Shown here piece by piece: positions 16,376 to 23,287 of a stretch of DNA of 25,746 bases. Positions within the stretch are counted from its first letter, which is position 1. Each line of letters opens with the position of its first letter. The notes beneath the pieces were generated by a model that was given only the letters and a program-made list of their open reading frames with translations, was not told the DNA's origin and did not search any database. The stretch is from Verrucomicrobiia bacterium (GTDB lineage Bacteria; Verrucomicrobiota; Verrucomicrobiia; Verrucomicrobiales; Akkermansiaceae). The stretch is from contig CANHKJ010000008.1 in assembly GCA_947460915.1 (NCBI GenBank), forward strand, positions 1-25,746, read 5' to 3'. Made by a program: the position numbers and the translations under genes.

Positions 16376-17068
16376 TCAAATTTCAGTTTCCGATTCAGAT
16401 GTACTTTGGATAACAACGCGATCATTCCCAGTGATGACTAACAACTCTTCGAGAAGAGAGGTAACACTAGCATCGGCTCTCATTTGTATGCCATAGCGGA
16501 TTTCGTTACTCATCCCAGCCTGGGTCGAAGCTAACGATAGCAGTTCGCATGTTTCTGCATAACAATTGAGAATTGGCCGAGCTTGCTGCTCGCAATCGAT
16601 ATCACTTGTAGTTCTAAGCGTAATCAAATAAGATGAGCGCGACGGTCTAAAAGCATTCACTCGAACCATTGCCATTACAACGAGGCAGACGAGAAACGTA
16701 ATCCCGATAGCTCCTAAATAAAGCCTTGCGCCGACCACCATCCCTACAGCCATCGCAAACAAGACGAATGCGAGATCTCGTGACTGTCCAAGTGTTCTAC
16801 GGAATCGAATTACTGAGAATGCGGCAAACATGCCAAAAGCAATCGGAGCATTTCCATTTACAACAGTAATCAAGATGGTTGTAACGACGCCGATAAGGAT
16901 TAGCGTCTGAACGTAATCTTGGGAGTAGCGCGTGCCTCGGTAAGTAGCTCGATACACAATGGCTATAATAAAGTTAAGAGCAATACTAAGACCGATACCA
17001 AAGAAAATTTCACTAGTTCTAGAAGGAGAGCGCAAGAAAAGAGGGATCAAGGATTCGATGATATTCAT
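16376..17068 (-). CDS. DUF4956 four-helix membrane protein
   Basis: 230 aa. Four predicted transmembrane helices at about 20-39, 53-71, 99-116 and 117-135, with the family block AAFSVIRFRRTLGQSRDLAFVLFAMAVGM between helices 2 and 3. A soluble C-terminal domain of about 90 residues has a ferredoxin-like beta-alpha pattern (YLITLRTT, EIRYGIQM, DRVVIQS), as in the family. The molecular function is unknown. It follows the VTC gene by 58 bases in the same direction, and this pairing is common in bacteria from what I recall, so it may be the membrane partner of the VTC enzyme, for example a channel or anchor; that is inference. The ATG at 17068 is the only sensible start. Confidence 0.88.
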   Translation of the reverse strand: MNIIESLIPLFLRSPSRTSEIFFGIGLSIALNFIIAIVYRATYRGTRYSQDYVQTLILIGVVTTILITVVNGNAPIAFGMFAAFSVIRFRRTLGQSRDLAFVLFAMAVGMVVGARLYLGAIGITFLVCLVVMAMVRVNAFRPSRSSYLITLRTTSDIDCEQQARPILNCYAETCELLSLASTQAGMSNEIRYGIQMRADASVTSLLEELLVITGNDRVVIQSTSESETEI

Positions 17069-17126
17069 TATTTTTGAGTAGGTGTTAGTTGAGACTGTTG
17101 TGTGATACTGCTAAGGAAGATCAAAT

Positions 17127-17837
17127 TTATAAACGATTGATAGCTATAGCCGCAGTGTACTTACTGAAGGATGTTGGCGTCAGGGCTAGGGTGGCACATA
17201 ACTTGCGGAACCAAAAAGGGACGGGTCCAATTGTTTTGACTTCCATTAACATCTCGCCAGCAGACGTAATCGCGGTTTCGAAATCCCCATCATCCGCTGT
17301 TAATTCCCTCATTTCGCTTGATCGGCAGCGCACTTCGTGGTCAAAAGTAATGCGTAAGTTGCCATCTGCTCCATTGTCATATGCATGACGATGGTAACGC
17401 ATCTGAACTCTCGGCACGAGTTTGTACTGCTCTGCCATCCGGTTGATTTCGTCCCGGGTCTTTACTTCTTCGGCCTTAGAAACATCTATTCTAGAGCGCT
17501 TCGAAAACGAGGCTACTTCCGTGAGAGAAGTTGAGATACGACGTTTAACTGTTAGACCATTGAGCTTATGTTTGATTTCAATGAACGCAGATGGTTCCCG
17601 TTGAGCGCAAGGATCAAGATAAATCCGGGATCTGAGGCGACGGCGGTTCGTACAACCATCGATTTTTTGCCAATACAGAATATCTTCTACACTATCGAAG
17701 TATTCAGTAATTACTATGTATCCATCCTCCAAATTGCGGTCCGGCGCTAGGTAGCACCTAATGGTTTTATACAATTCCGGCACTATAGCAGGGGCGATAG
17801 TGAACTTATATTCGCTGCGGTTACAATGAGCTTCCAT
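17127..17837 (-). CDS. VTC-domain protein (polyphosphate polymerase-like, CYTH-related tunnel fold)
   Basis: 236 aa from the ATG at 17837; the frame continues to a TTG at 17927 without a plausible N-terminus. The VTC domain is the catalytic fold of yeast Vtc4, which makes polyphosphate from ATP inside a beta-tunnel lined with basic and acidic residues. Visible counterparts are R7/E9/K11 (RSEYKF), ITEYFDS, the arginine cluster RRRLRSR (65-71), EIKHK (E87, K89), KRR (98-100), MRYHR, ITFDHEVRCR, MEVK (E199, K201) and SFSKY (K226). The set looks complete, so catalysis is plausible. No signal peptide or SPX domain is present; it is a soluble cytoplasmic protein. With DUF4956 next to it, it probably works at the inner membrane. 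Product and direction of reaction are not established for bacterial members of this type. Confidence 0.88.
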   Translation of the reverse strand: MEAHCNRSEYKFTIAPAIVPELYKTIRCYLAPDRNLEDGYIVITEYFDSVEDILYWQKIDGCTNRRRLRSRIYLDPCAQREPSAFIEIKHKLNGLTVKRRISTSLTEVASFSKRSRIDVSKAEEVKTRDEINRMAEQYKLVPRVQMRYHRHAYDNGADGNLRITFDHEVRCRSSEMRELTADDGDFETAITSAGEMLMEVKTIGPVPFWFRKLCATLALTPTSFSKYTAAIAINRL

Positions 17838-17895
17838 AGGATAAATGCTTCTTTGACTGCAGGAAGGTGATGCTGCCCGCGCCAAAGAATAAAAA

Positions 17896-17924
17896 ATTAT
17901 TTCACAACACACCAGCAAGCGCAA
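17896..17924 (-). promoter_or_regulatory. Candidate internal promoter upstream of the VTC gene
   Basis: On the minus strand TTGCGC, a 17-base spacer and AATAAT, about 60 bases ahead of the VTC ATG, in an AT-rich stretch with A and T runs at 17926-17943. The -10 matches 5 of 6 consensus bases and the -35 only 3 of 6. By eye only; it would allow the VTC-to-subtilase genes to be expressed apart from blaI and M56. Confidence 0.25.
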
Positions 17925-17990
17925 CAAAAAAATAATTTTTTATTTCTTCGCCCCATAGTCGTATCAGCATGTGTCGGAATCTGGCATTTG

Positions 17991-18007
17991 ACATCCAAAA
18001 AGGATGT
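17991..18007. terminator. Hairpin directly after the M56 stop codon
   Basis: ACATCC-AAAAA-GGATGT, a 6-bp stem located 3 bases past the M56 stop on the minus strand. Without a following T-run it may attenuate rather than terminate; it could also be a dyad bound by a regulator. Confidence 0.3.
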
Positions 18008-18010
18008 ATT

Positions 18011-19960
18011 TCACCACTTGCCTTTTAAGCGAAGAAAAGCGTGTTTGGCCGAGGAACCCGCTTCTACAATAGAGGCGGAAAGCCGAAGAAAACCAGGAGA
18101 ATTGCTTGGATAAAATTTATGAGTGACAACCTCCTCTGCATCCGTCCATAACAATGTGTCGACTGATGCTTCTACCTTCCAAAAACCAGCCGATACCACT
18201 GGCACTTCCACTGAGACGGATAATTGCGCGCCCTTGTCAGTTTGCGAGACGCAAGTCTCCAGATTCCGGATTCCTAGATCCTCTGGAAAAATGTCTGCGC
18301 CACCGACAGAATATGTTTGCCCAGAGTTAATTGACTGTGGAGAAGACCAAAAATCAGTATGATTGGATACGCCAACTAGTTTGGATTCAGCAACATTTGA
18401 ATCGACCGATGATTTATCACCACTGTCCTCGACTATTTTTGAGTAAACCATGACTCCATCATCCTCTAAGACCACATAGCCATAAGCAGAACCTGATGAA
18501 AATTCCGCTAACTCGTCAATACCTTCGCTAGAATCAAAACTCGAGGAAATCTTTTGAGAAGTAACACCCACAACGGGAGCACCTCCGACGCCCGAGTTGA
18601 TAGCGAAAGCCGCATCCGTTGCTCTATCCGATTCCTTGTTTCCACCCCTTGTGAAAACTGTGTTTTCCTCATCAAAATTTTTTGAGTTGGCGGATACTTC
18701 TGTTGATGTTCTTCGGGAGAAAGACGATGCAGCACGAGCTTTCGATTCATGAGTGCTATCGTTATTAGAGGACAGCGTCAATACCTTAGCTGGGCTTGGT
18801 GTAATAATGGACTCAGGATCCATCTCGACAGTGGCAACCTCGGCTGCTGGACTATCGACTGAGACAGTAACTCCAACGCGTTGGGCAATCGGCAAAACAG
18901 CATCCGACCACAAACTGGGAATGACCTCACCGGGTCTCCCCTTTAAAATCACAGGACGATTCGCTTGGAGTTCTGACGCAGCCTTGAACCCAATGGATGA
19001 CAGAACCAACGCAGCCAAAATAGCTGGTGCGCAAACATTCCAAGTTTCCCGCATTGTTAGGTCGCAGCGGTTGAGGGTGGGATCAAGGATCGCGTGCAAC
19101 CTGAGCAGCTGGGGAGCCCTGCGTGCGAACGAAGAAACTCCATTCAGAAACGCCGGATAATCATGCGCGCGGAGCACCGCCTCACCAAGACAGGCAGCAT
19201 ACCGACGCGGATTCTTTCCAGAAAGAAGCACTAGGTCGTCGCAAGCCCGCTCCTTCATGATGTCTATACTGCGGAAAACCAGCCAAGTCAACGGATGGAA
19301 CCACCACATAGTGATAAAAACCTGCAATACCAGACCACTTAGAGCGTCCAAGCGCTTGACATGAGCCAGCTCATGATCAAGCACCATGCGGAGGTCTTCG
19401 ATACACATTTCTTGGTGGTTTTCAGGCAGCACGATAACCGGGTGAAATACCCCATCAGTAAAAGCAGACTTGACACCATGGCGTGTGATCCATTTGATAT
19501 AACGCTTAATTCCCCGCTGCGATTTCAAAGTCTCGGCCAATAAAATTGTTGATGGAGGCAAACTAACTGCATGCCCCAAGAAGCGCCGCAAGCGAATATA
19601 CCGTACCACAGCAACTGAGACAAAAAAGCCTACACCAGTGAGCCAAATGCCGCCTGCCAACCGAAACCATAGAAAATGGTCTAATTTCCTCGCTGAAAAG
19701 ATAATGCCCCCAGCTTCATTCGACACCAACTTGGGTGACACTTTTGGAGAGTCCGAGGCTGTAACAGCGGGTAACACACGCCATTTCGGCAAGGTCGTGT
19801 TCAAAATTGGTGATAGTATTGAAATTGCGCATGCAGCCATCAAAATGAGGTGAATACGAGCAGCAGGCGAACGGCGCAGCTTCAACAATAGTAACGCGAA
19901 TAGCATTGACAAAGTAGCCAAGGGTGTAGATTCGCAAAGTAAGTGAAAGAAAGAATACAT
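18011..19960 (-). CDS. M56 (BlaR1/MecR1-like) membrane metallopeptidase with unusual C-terminal extracytoplasmic region
   Basis: 649 aa. Hydrophobic helices lie at about 10-27, 36-54 and 98-120, with further ones around 205-230 and 308-325. The zinc site is HELAH (His196, Glu197, His200), with Glu237 in KERACDD as the probable third ligand, so the protease is likely active. In BlaR1 such a protein senses a ligand outside and cleaves the paired BlaI repressor. Here the roughly 320 residues after the last helix are not a penicillin-binding domain: they are Ser/Asp/Val-rich and low in complexity, ending in a beta domain (EVPVVSAGFWKVEASVDTLLW...FLRLSA) that resembles the C-terminal domain of verrucomicrobial secreted proteins. 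It starts 5 bases after the blaI-like stop, clearly one operon. The signal sensed is unknown. Confidence 0.88.
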   Translation of the reverse strand: MYSFFHLLCESTPLATLSMLFALLLLKLRRSPAARIHLILMAACAISILSPILNTTLPKWRVLPAVTASDSPKVSPKLVSNEAGGIIFSARKLDHFLWFRLAGGIWLTGVGFFVSVAVVRYIRLRRFLGHAVSLPPSTILLAETLKSQRGIKRYIKWITRHGVKSAFTDGVFHPVIVLPENHQEMCIEDLRMVLDHELAHVKRLDALSGLVLQVFITMWWFHPLTWLVFRSIDIMKERACDDLVLLSGKNPRRYAACLGEAVLRAHDYPAFLNGVSSFARRAPQLLRLHAILDPTLNRCDLTMRETWNVCAPAILAALVLSSIGFKAASELQANRPVILKGRPGEVIPSLWSDAVLPIAQRVGVTVSVDSPAAEVATVEMDPESIITPSPAKVLTLSSNNDSTHESKARAASSFSRRTSTEVSANSKNFDEENTVFTRGGNKESDRATDAAFAINSGVGGAPVVGVTSQKISSSFDSSEGIDELAEFSSGSAYGYVVLEDDGVMVYSKIVEDSGDKSSVDSNVAESKLVGVSNHTDFWSSPQSINSGQTYSVGGADIFPEDLGIRNLETCVSQTDKGAQLSVSVEVPVVSAGFWKVEASVDTLLWTDAEEVVTHKFYPSNSPGFLRLSASIVEAGSSAKHAFLRLKGKW

Positions 19961-19965
19961 AAGGC

Positions 19966-20394
19966 TTATGAGGACGGTCTATTCAGCTTCGTATTTGAAT
20001 TTTTAAGTTCTTCAACCATTTCAGCAAGTTCATCAATCTCTGCTGAGTTCAAGCGTCTTGCTGGGTCATTGAAATGACTCATAAGTGCACTCTTCAATGA
20101 GCCGTCGAAAAAGTTAGCGAGCAAACCTCGCAAAAGTGAACGTGCTTCGCAAATACGACTTTGGGTAGCTTGGAAGATATATTCCCGCCCCGATTTGGCG
20201 TGAGAAACATATCCCTTGCGCTCCATCACATTCAATAGCGTCCGTACGGCGGCCCGGACAGGGGGAGAGTGCATTCTGTCGATGATTTGGCTGAGTGTAG
20301 GTGCTCCAAGCCTGTGAATGATCTCCAGAATCTCTCTTTCTCTGCGAGATAATTTAGCAAAAACAGGATCTTTTGAATGGTCGTATTCAGTCAT
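19966..20394 (-). CDS. BlaI/MecI/CopY-family transcriptional repressor
   Basis: 142 aa from the ATG at 20394 (MTEYDHSKDPVFAKLS); the frame runs to 20475 but that stretch reads as leader sequence. It has the family's winged-helix N-terminus: LSRREREILEIIHRLGAPTLSQIIDRM, then VRAAVRTLLNVMERKGYVSHAKSGREYIFQA. The recognition helix normally reads TV-x-T-LL and here is AAVRTLLNVME. The C-terminal half (residues about 90-142) is the dimerisation part, where M56 partners cleave. It is paired with the M56 gene 5 bases downstream. It probably represses its own operon and perhaps the following five genes. No classical TACA-N-TGTA operator is evident upstream. Confidence 0.88.
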   Translation of the reverse strand: MTEYDHSKDPVFAKLSRREREILEIIHRLGAPTLSQIIDRMHSPPVRAAVRTLLNVMERKGYVSHAKSGREYIFQATQSRICEARSLLRGLLANFFDGSLKSALMSHFNDPARRLNSAEIDELAEMVEELKNSNTKLNRPSS

Positions 20395-20899
20395 CTCGGA
20401 TCTTAAAAGTAAGGAACCATTGCTACTATAATGCAGCGATATTCTAGAAACACCTGAGGTTAAATCGACTAACACACCTATGTCAAGCGCATTGCCCTAT
20501 AAAGATTCTAGGCAGGCTGGGTGGAGAAAATGAAAATCTATTCCAATCAGCAAGGGATGCCAGCGCAGAAATGCTCATGCACGTGAACACGCAGCAACGT
20601 AACGCGTACATACGAGACGAAATCTCTTGTTGCAGGCGAAGAAATTTTCAACTTTTCGCCGCTAACTACCGATTTCTGGAATACAGAAGTCCGTGCCTAT
20701 CCGATATAGCGGTGGCAAGTGCCTTTTTATGCTCATACAATTACGCATCAAAGACTCCGCGTCTTGATCCAATATTACAATTTTGTCCATCCTGCCTAGT
20801 CACATCAGCCGTTTTCATCAAGCAAAAAAACGATCTGCTGGGTCAATTCTTGTTTTGATTCTCGCTTGCGTTCCAGACCAAATTGTCTACATTTGAACC
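20395..20899. other. Divergent intergenic region, probable control region for the BlaI operon
   Basis: 505 bases with no supported gene. A plus-strand frame of 95 codons (20571-20858) is rich in Cys, Arg and Ser without family resemblance or a ribosome binding site and is probably chance. Close upstream of the BlaI start are two short dyads, TTCTAGAA (20442-20449) and ACCT-G-AGGT (20452-20460); GATTCTAGG recurs near 20505. These are possible operators but unproven. On the minus strand a TATAGT near 20430 is a weak -10 candidate. The stretch is AT-rich, like the cluster it precedes. Confidence 0.4.
20866..20893 (+). promoter_or_regulatory. Candidate promoter of the gluconolactonase gene
   Basis: TTGCGT, a 16-base spacer, then TACATT (20888-20893), ending 6 bases before the ATG. 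The -10 box sequence and spacing to the ATG equal those before the DUF1460 gene at 4666-4671. The -35 is weak. Confidence 0.25.
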
Positions 20900-21856
20900 A
20901 TGTTCGTGAAAAAACCATTGACCCTTGCCCTGATCTCCTGTGCCACTCTGCACGCTCAGGAATCGATTGAACGCCTCGATCCTGCGCTTGATAAAGTCAT
21001 CGCATCTGATTCAAAAATCGAAACGTTGTGCAAAGGCTTTCAGTGGTCGGAGGGCCCCGTTTGGGATGCCAAAGGTGAGCGTTTGTTATTCTCGGACGTG
21101 CCGCGCAACATCATTTATCAATGGAAAGAAGGCGATACAGAAGCGAGCATTTTCATGAAGCCATCGGGCTTCACGGGTGTGTCTGAATATGGTCGCGAGG
21201 CGGGATCAAATGGATTGGCCTTCGATGCAAAAGGGCAACTGGTTTGCTGCGAGCACGGCGACCGCAGATTATCCTACCTCACACCAGAAGGTGGCAAGCG
21301 CACGCTGACCGACAACTTTGAAGGCAAGCGCTACAATTCGCCCAACGACCTCGCCATCGCGAAAGATGGTTCGGTATTTTTCACTGACCCTCCGTATGGC
21401 TTGCCGCAGAAAGGGAATTTCCGCGAGATGGATCATCACGGTGTCTATCGCGTGGACCCGCAAGGCAAAGTGAGTTTGTTAGTGAAAGACCTCGACCGCC
21501 CGAATGGTGTCGCCTTATCCCCTGATGAAAAAATTCTCTACGTGGCACAATCGCACCAACCCGCTCCTGTCATCATGGCCTATCCACTCAAGGCCGATGG
21601 CACAGTGGAAGAAGGAAAAATTTTCTTCAATACCAAAGACCTCAAGGGCCCAGGATCACCGGATGGCATCAAGATTCACAGCAACGGCACCGTGTTTTCT
21701 ACGGGACCGGGCGGCGTGTTGATTCTCGACAAGAGCGGAAAATTGTTAGGTCGCATCATTTGCGGTCGTCCCACGGCCAACATCGCCTTTGGCCCTAACG
21801 AAAAATCACTTTACATCACCTCCCAAGATCGGCTATTGCGCGTCGCCCTGCCATGA
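20900..21856 (+). CDS. Periplasmic SMP-30/gluconolactonase family lactonase
   Basis: 318 aa with a signal peptide (KKPLTLALISCATLHAQ). It is a six-bladed beta-propeller of the SMP-30/gluconolactonase/LRE family, which hydrolyses aldonolactones to aldonic acids using one divalent metal. The expected metal ligands are visible: Glu51 (WSEGPVW), Asn149 (NSPNDL), Asn202 (RPNGVALS) and Asp255 (GSPDGIKI). Length and blade motifs are complete. Located in the periplasm, it could turn gluconolactone-type products of sugar oxidation into gluconate for the GntP carrier encoded at 8091-9527, though the genes are not adjacent and the substrate is inferred. It overlaps the next gene by ATGA. Confidence 0.9.
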   Translation: MFVKKPLTLALISCATLHAQESIERLDPALDKVIASDSKIETLCKGFQWSEGPVWDAKGERLLFSDVPRNIIYQWKEGDTEASIFMKPSGFTGVSEYGREAGSNGLAFDAKGQLVCCEHGDRRLSYLTPEGGKRTLTDNFEGKRYNSPNDLAIAKDGSVFFTDPPYGLPQKGNFREMDHHGVYRVDPQGKVSLLVKDLDRPNGVALSPDEKILYVAQSHQPAPVIMAYPLKADGTVEEGKIFFNTKDLKGPGSPDGIKIHSNGTVFSTGPGGVLILDKSGKLLGRIICGRPTANIAFGPNEKSLYITSQDRLLRVALP

Positions 21857-22776
21857 TTTTTCGCTGCAAACATTCTCTTTTCGCGGCGCTGGCTGCAGTT
21901 TCGCTCATTGCACAAGCCAATGCCGTGGTGGTGATCTCGGCGGCTACTAACAATACTGCGCCTTCGGGGCAACCGTATTTTGCCAACATCGGCACCTACA
22001 ATAGCGCGTCGATCATTTACCTCGGCAACCAATGGGTGATGACCGCGCGCCATGTAGCATCGAGCTTGCCCAGTTCGGTCAATTTTGGTGGCACGAGTTA
22101 TAGCACGCAGAGCGGCTCGTGGCAGCGCCTCAATAACACAGGTTTGGGATCGGGGCTCACGGTGGATACCGACATCGTGCTCTTTCGACTCACCAGCAAT
22201 CCGGGACTGAGCACGCTATCGATCGCCAGCAGCGCGCCTACGATCGGCCAAGATGTGATGATGATTGGCAATAGTCGCATCCAGCAAAGCTCACCGACAT
22301 TCTGGGATGTCACCGTGGTGGCTGGCTCAGGAAATGACGTGTGGACAGAAGTTACGCCGCCCACAGCCTATGATCTCGCAGGCTACAAAACCACAGGCAC
22401 GCATCAAGTGCGTTGGGGCGTGAACGAAGTGGACATCACGGCAACAACAGTCAATTCGGGCAGCGGCGATGTGCGCTCGTTCTCCACGCTCTACAACAAC
22501 GTTTTCACACACGAAGCTCAAGCCGTAGTTGGAGATTCGGGCGGTGCGACTCTGACCTACGATGGCACAAATTGGAATTTGTTAGGTATGATGCACGCGA
22601 TCAATAGTTACGAGAATCAACCATCATCCGCCATCTCCGGACAATCCACCTTCCACGCCGATCTCAGTCTCTACGCTCCACAAATCAATGCCATCGTCGC
22701 CAGCGTTCCCGAGCTGAGCACGACGCTCTATGGCTTCGCGGCATTCGGCTTGCTAGCGATGCGTCGATCACGTTAG
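21853..22776 (+). CDS. Secreted trypsin-like (S1) serine protease with PEP-CTERM-like tail
   Basis: 307 aa with a signal peptide ending LIAQANA (about residue 24). Trypsin-fold signatures: MTARHVAS with His67 in place of the common TAAHC, Asp107 in TDIVLFRL, and Ser229 in VVGDSGGATL, so the catalytic triad is present. Residues 285-307 have the layout of a PEP-CTERM sorting signal: VPELS, a hydrophobic helix (LYGFAAFGLLA), then the basic MRRSR. The motif is VPE rather than PEP. Such tails are recognised by exosortase, which removes the helix and sends the protein to the surface or exopolysaccharide. The start ATG overlaps the lactonase stop (ATGA), so the two are co-translated. The natural substrate is unknown. 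Confidence 0.85.
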   Translation: MIFRCKHSLFAALAAVSLIAQANAVVVISAATNNTAPSGQPYFANIGTYNSASIIYLGNQWVMTARHVASSLPSSVNFGGTSYSTQSGSWQRLNNTGLGSGLTVDTDIVLFRLTSNPGLSTLSIASSAPTIGQDVMMIGNSRIQQSSPTFWDVTVVAGSGNDVWTEVTPPTAYDLAGYKTTGTHQVRWGVNEVDITATTVNSGSGDVRSFSTLYNNVFTHEAQAVVGDSGGATLTYDGTNWNLLGMMHAINSYENQPSSAISGQSTFHADLSLYAPQINAIVASVPELSTTLYGFAAFGLLAMRRSR

Positions 22777-22788
22777 TTTACCTCCGCC

Positions 22789-23208
22789 ATGGAATTTACC
22801 ATCACCAGTCCAGCAGTCCTTTTTCCCGCAATCTCTCTGCTTTTTCTGGCATTCACCAATCGTTTCCTCCATCTCTCGGCCTTGGTACGAAAACTCCATT
22901 CCGATTGGCTCATGGGCCGCGATCCCGGAGTGCGCGCTCAGGTGCGCAATCTCAAACTGCGCATCGATCTGATCCGCTGGTGTCAGGCCTTCGGGGTGTT
23001 TAGCTTGCTCGGCTGTGTGGCATCGATGCTTTTTCTCGTCGCGAATCTGCCCTTTTACGGCTCATCGATGTTCGTCGCCAGCCTAGTCTTGATGGCACTC
23101 TCACTCTTGCTATCGCTCTGGGAAATCCTGATTTCTGGCGGCGCTCTCAATGTTTATTTGGCAGAAATGACACCTCCCCTCAAAAAAACAAACGATCCTG
23201 CCGAATAA
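22789..23208 (+). CDS. DUF2721 family small membrane protein
   Basis: 139 aa. The N-terminal helix FTITSPAVLFPAISLLFLAFTNRFL is the hallmark of DUF2721, a family of small integral membrane proteins without known function. Further helices lie at about 65-87 and 92-114, with a charged cytoplasmic-looking stretch (residues 35-60) between the first and second and a short polar tail. It begins 12 bases after the protease stop and may be in the same transcript. The first ATG is the natural start. No catalytic motif is visible. Confidence 0.82.
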   Translation: MEFTITSPAVLFPAISLLFLAFTNRFLHLSALVRKLHSDWLMGRDPGVRAQVRNLKLRIDLIRWCQAFGVFSLLGCVASMLFLVANLPFYGSSMFVASLVLMALSLLLSLWEILISGGALNVYLAEMTPPLKKTNDPAE

Positions 23209-23287
23209 CGCAAAAAATCACCTCGCTCGGCATTTTTCATGCAAGATTATGCGGAGTCGGGGCGTAACTTAGATAGAATTTTAGCCT

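Noticed and set aside
20571..20858. 95-codon plus-strand frame upstream of the gluconolactonase
   Set aside because: Cys/Arg/Ser-rich composition without a domain pattern, no Shine-Dalgarno, and it lies in a likely regulatory region.
20395..20899. Classical BlaI/MecI operator (TACA-N-TGTA)
   Set aside because: No convincing match was found. The dyads TTCTAGAA and ACCTGAGGT are noted instead, but only as unproven candidates.
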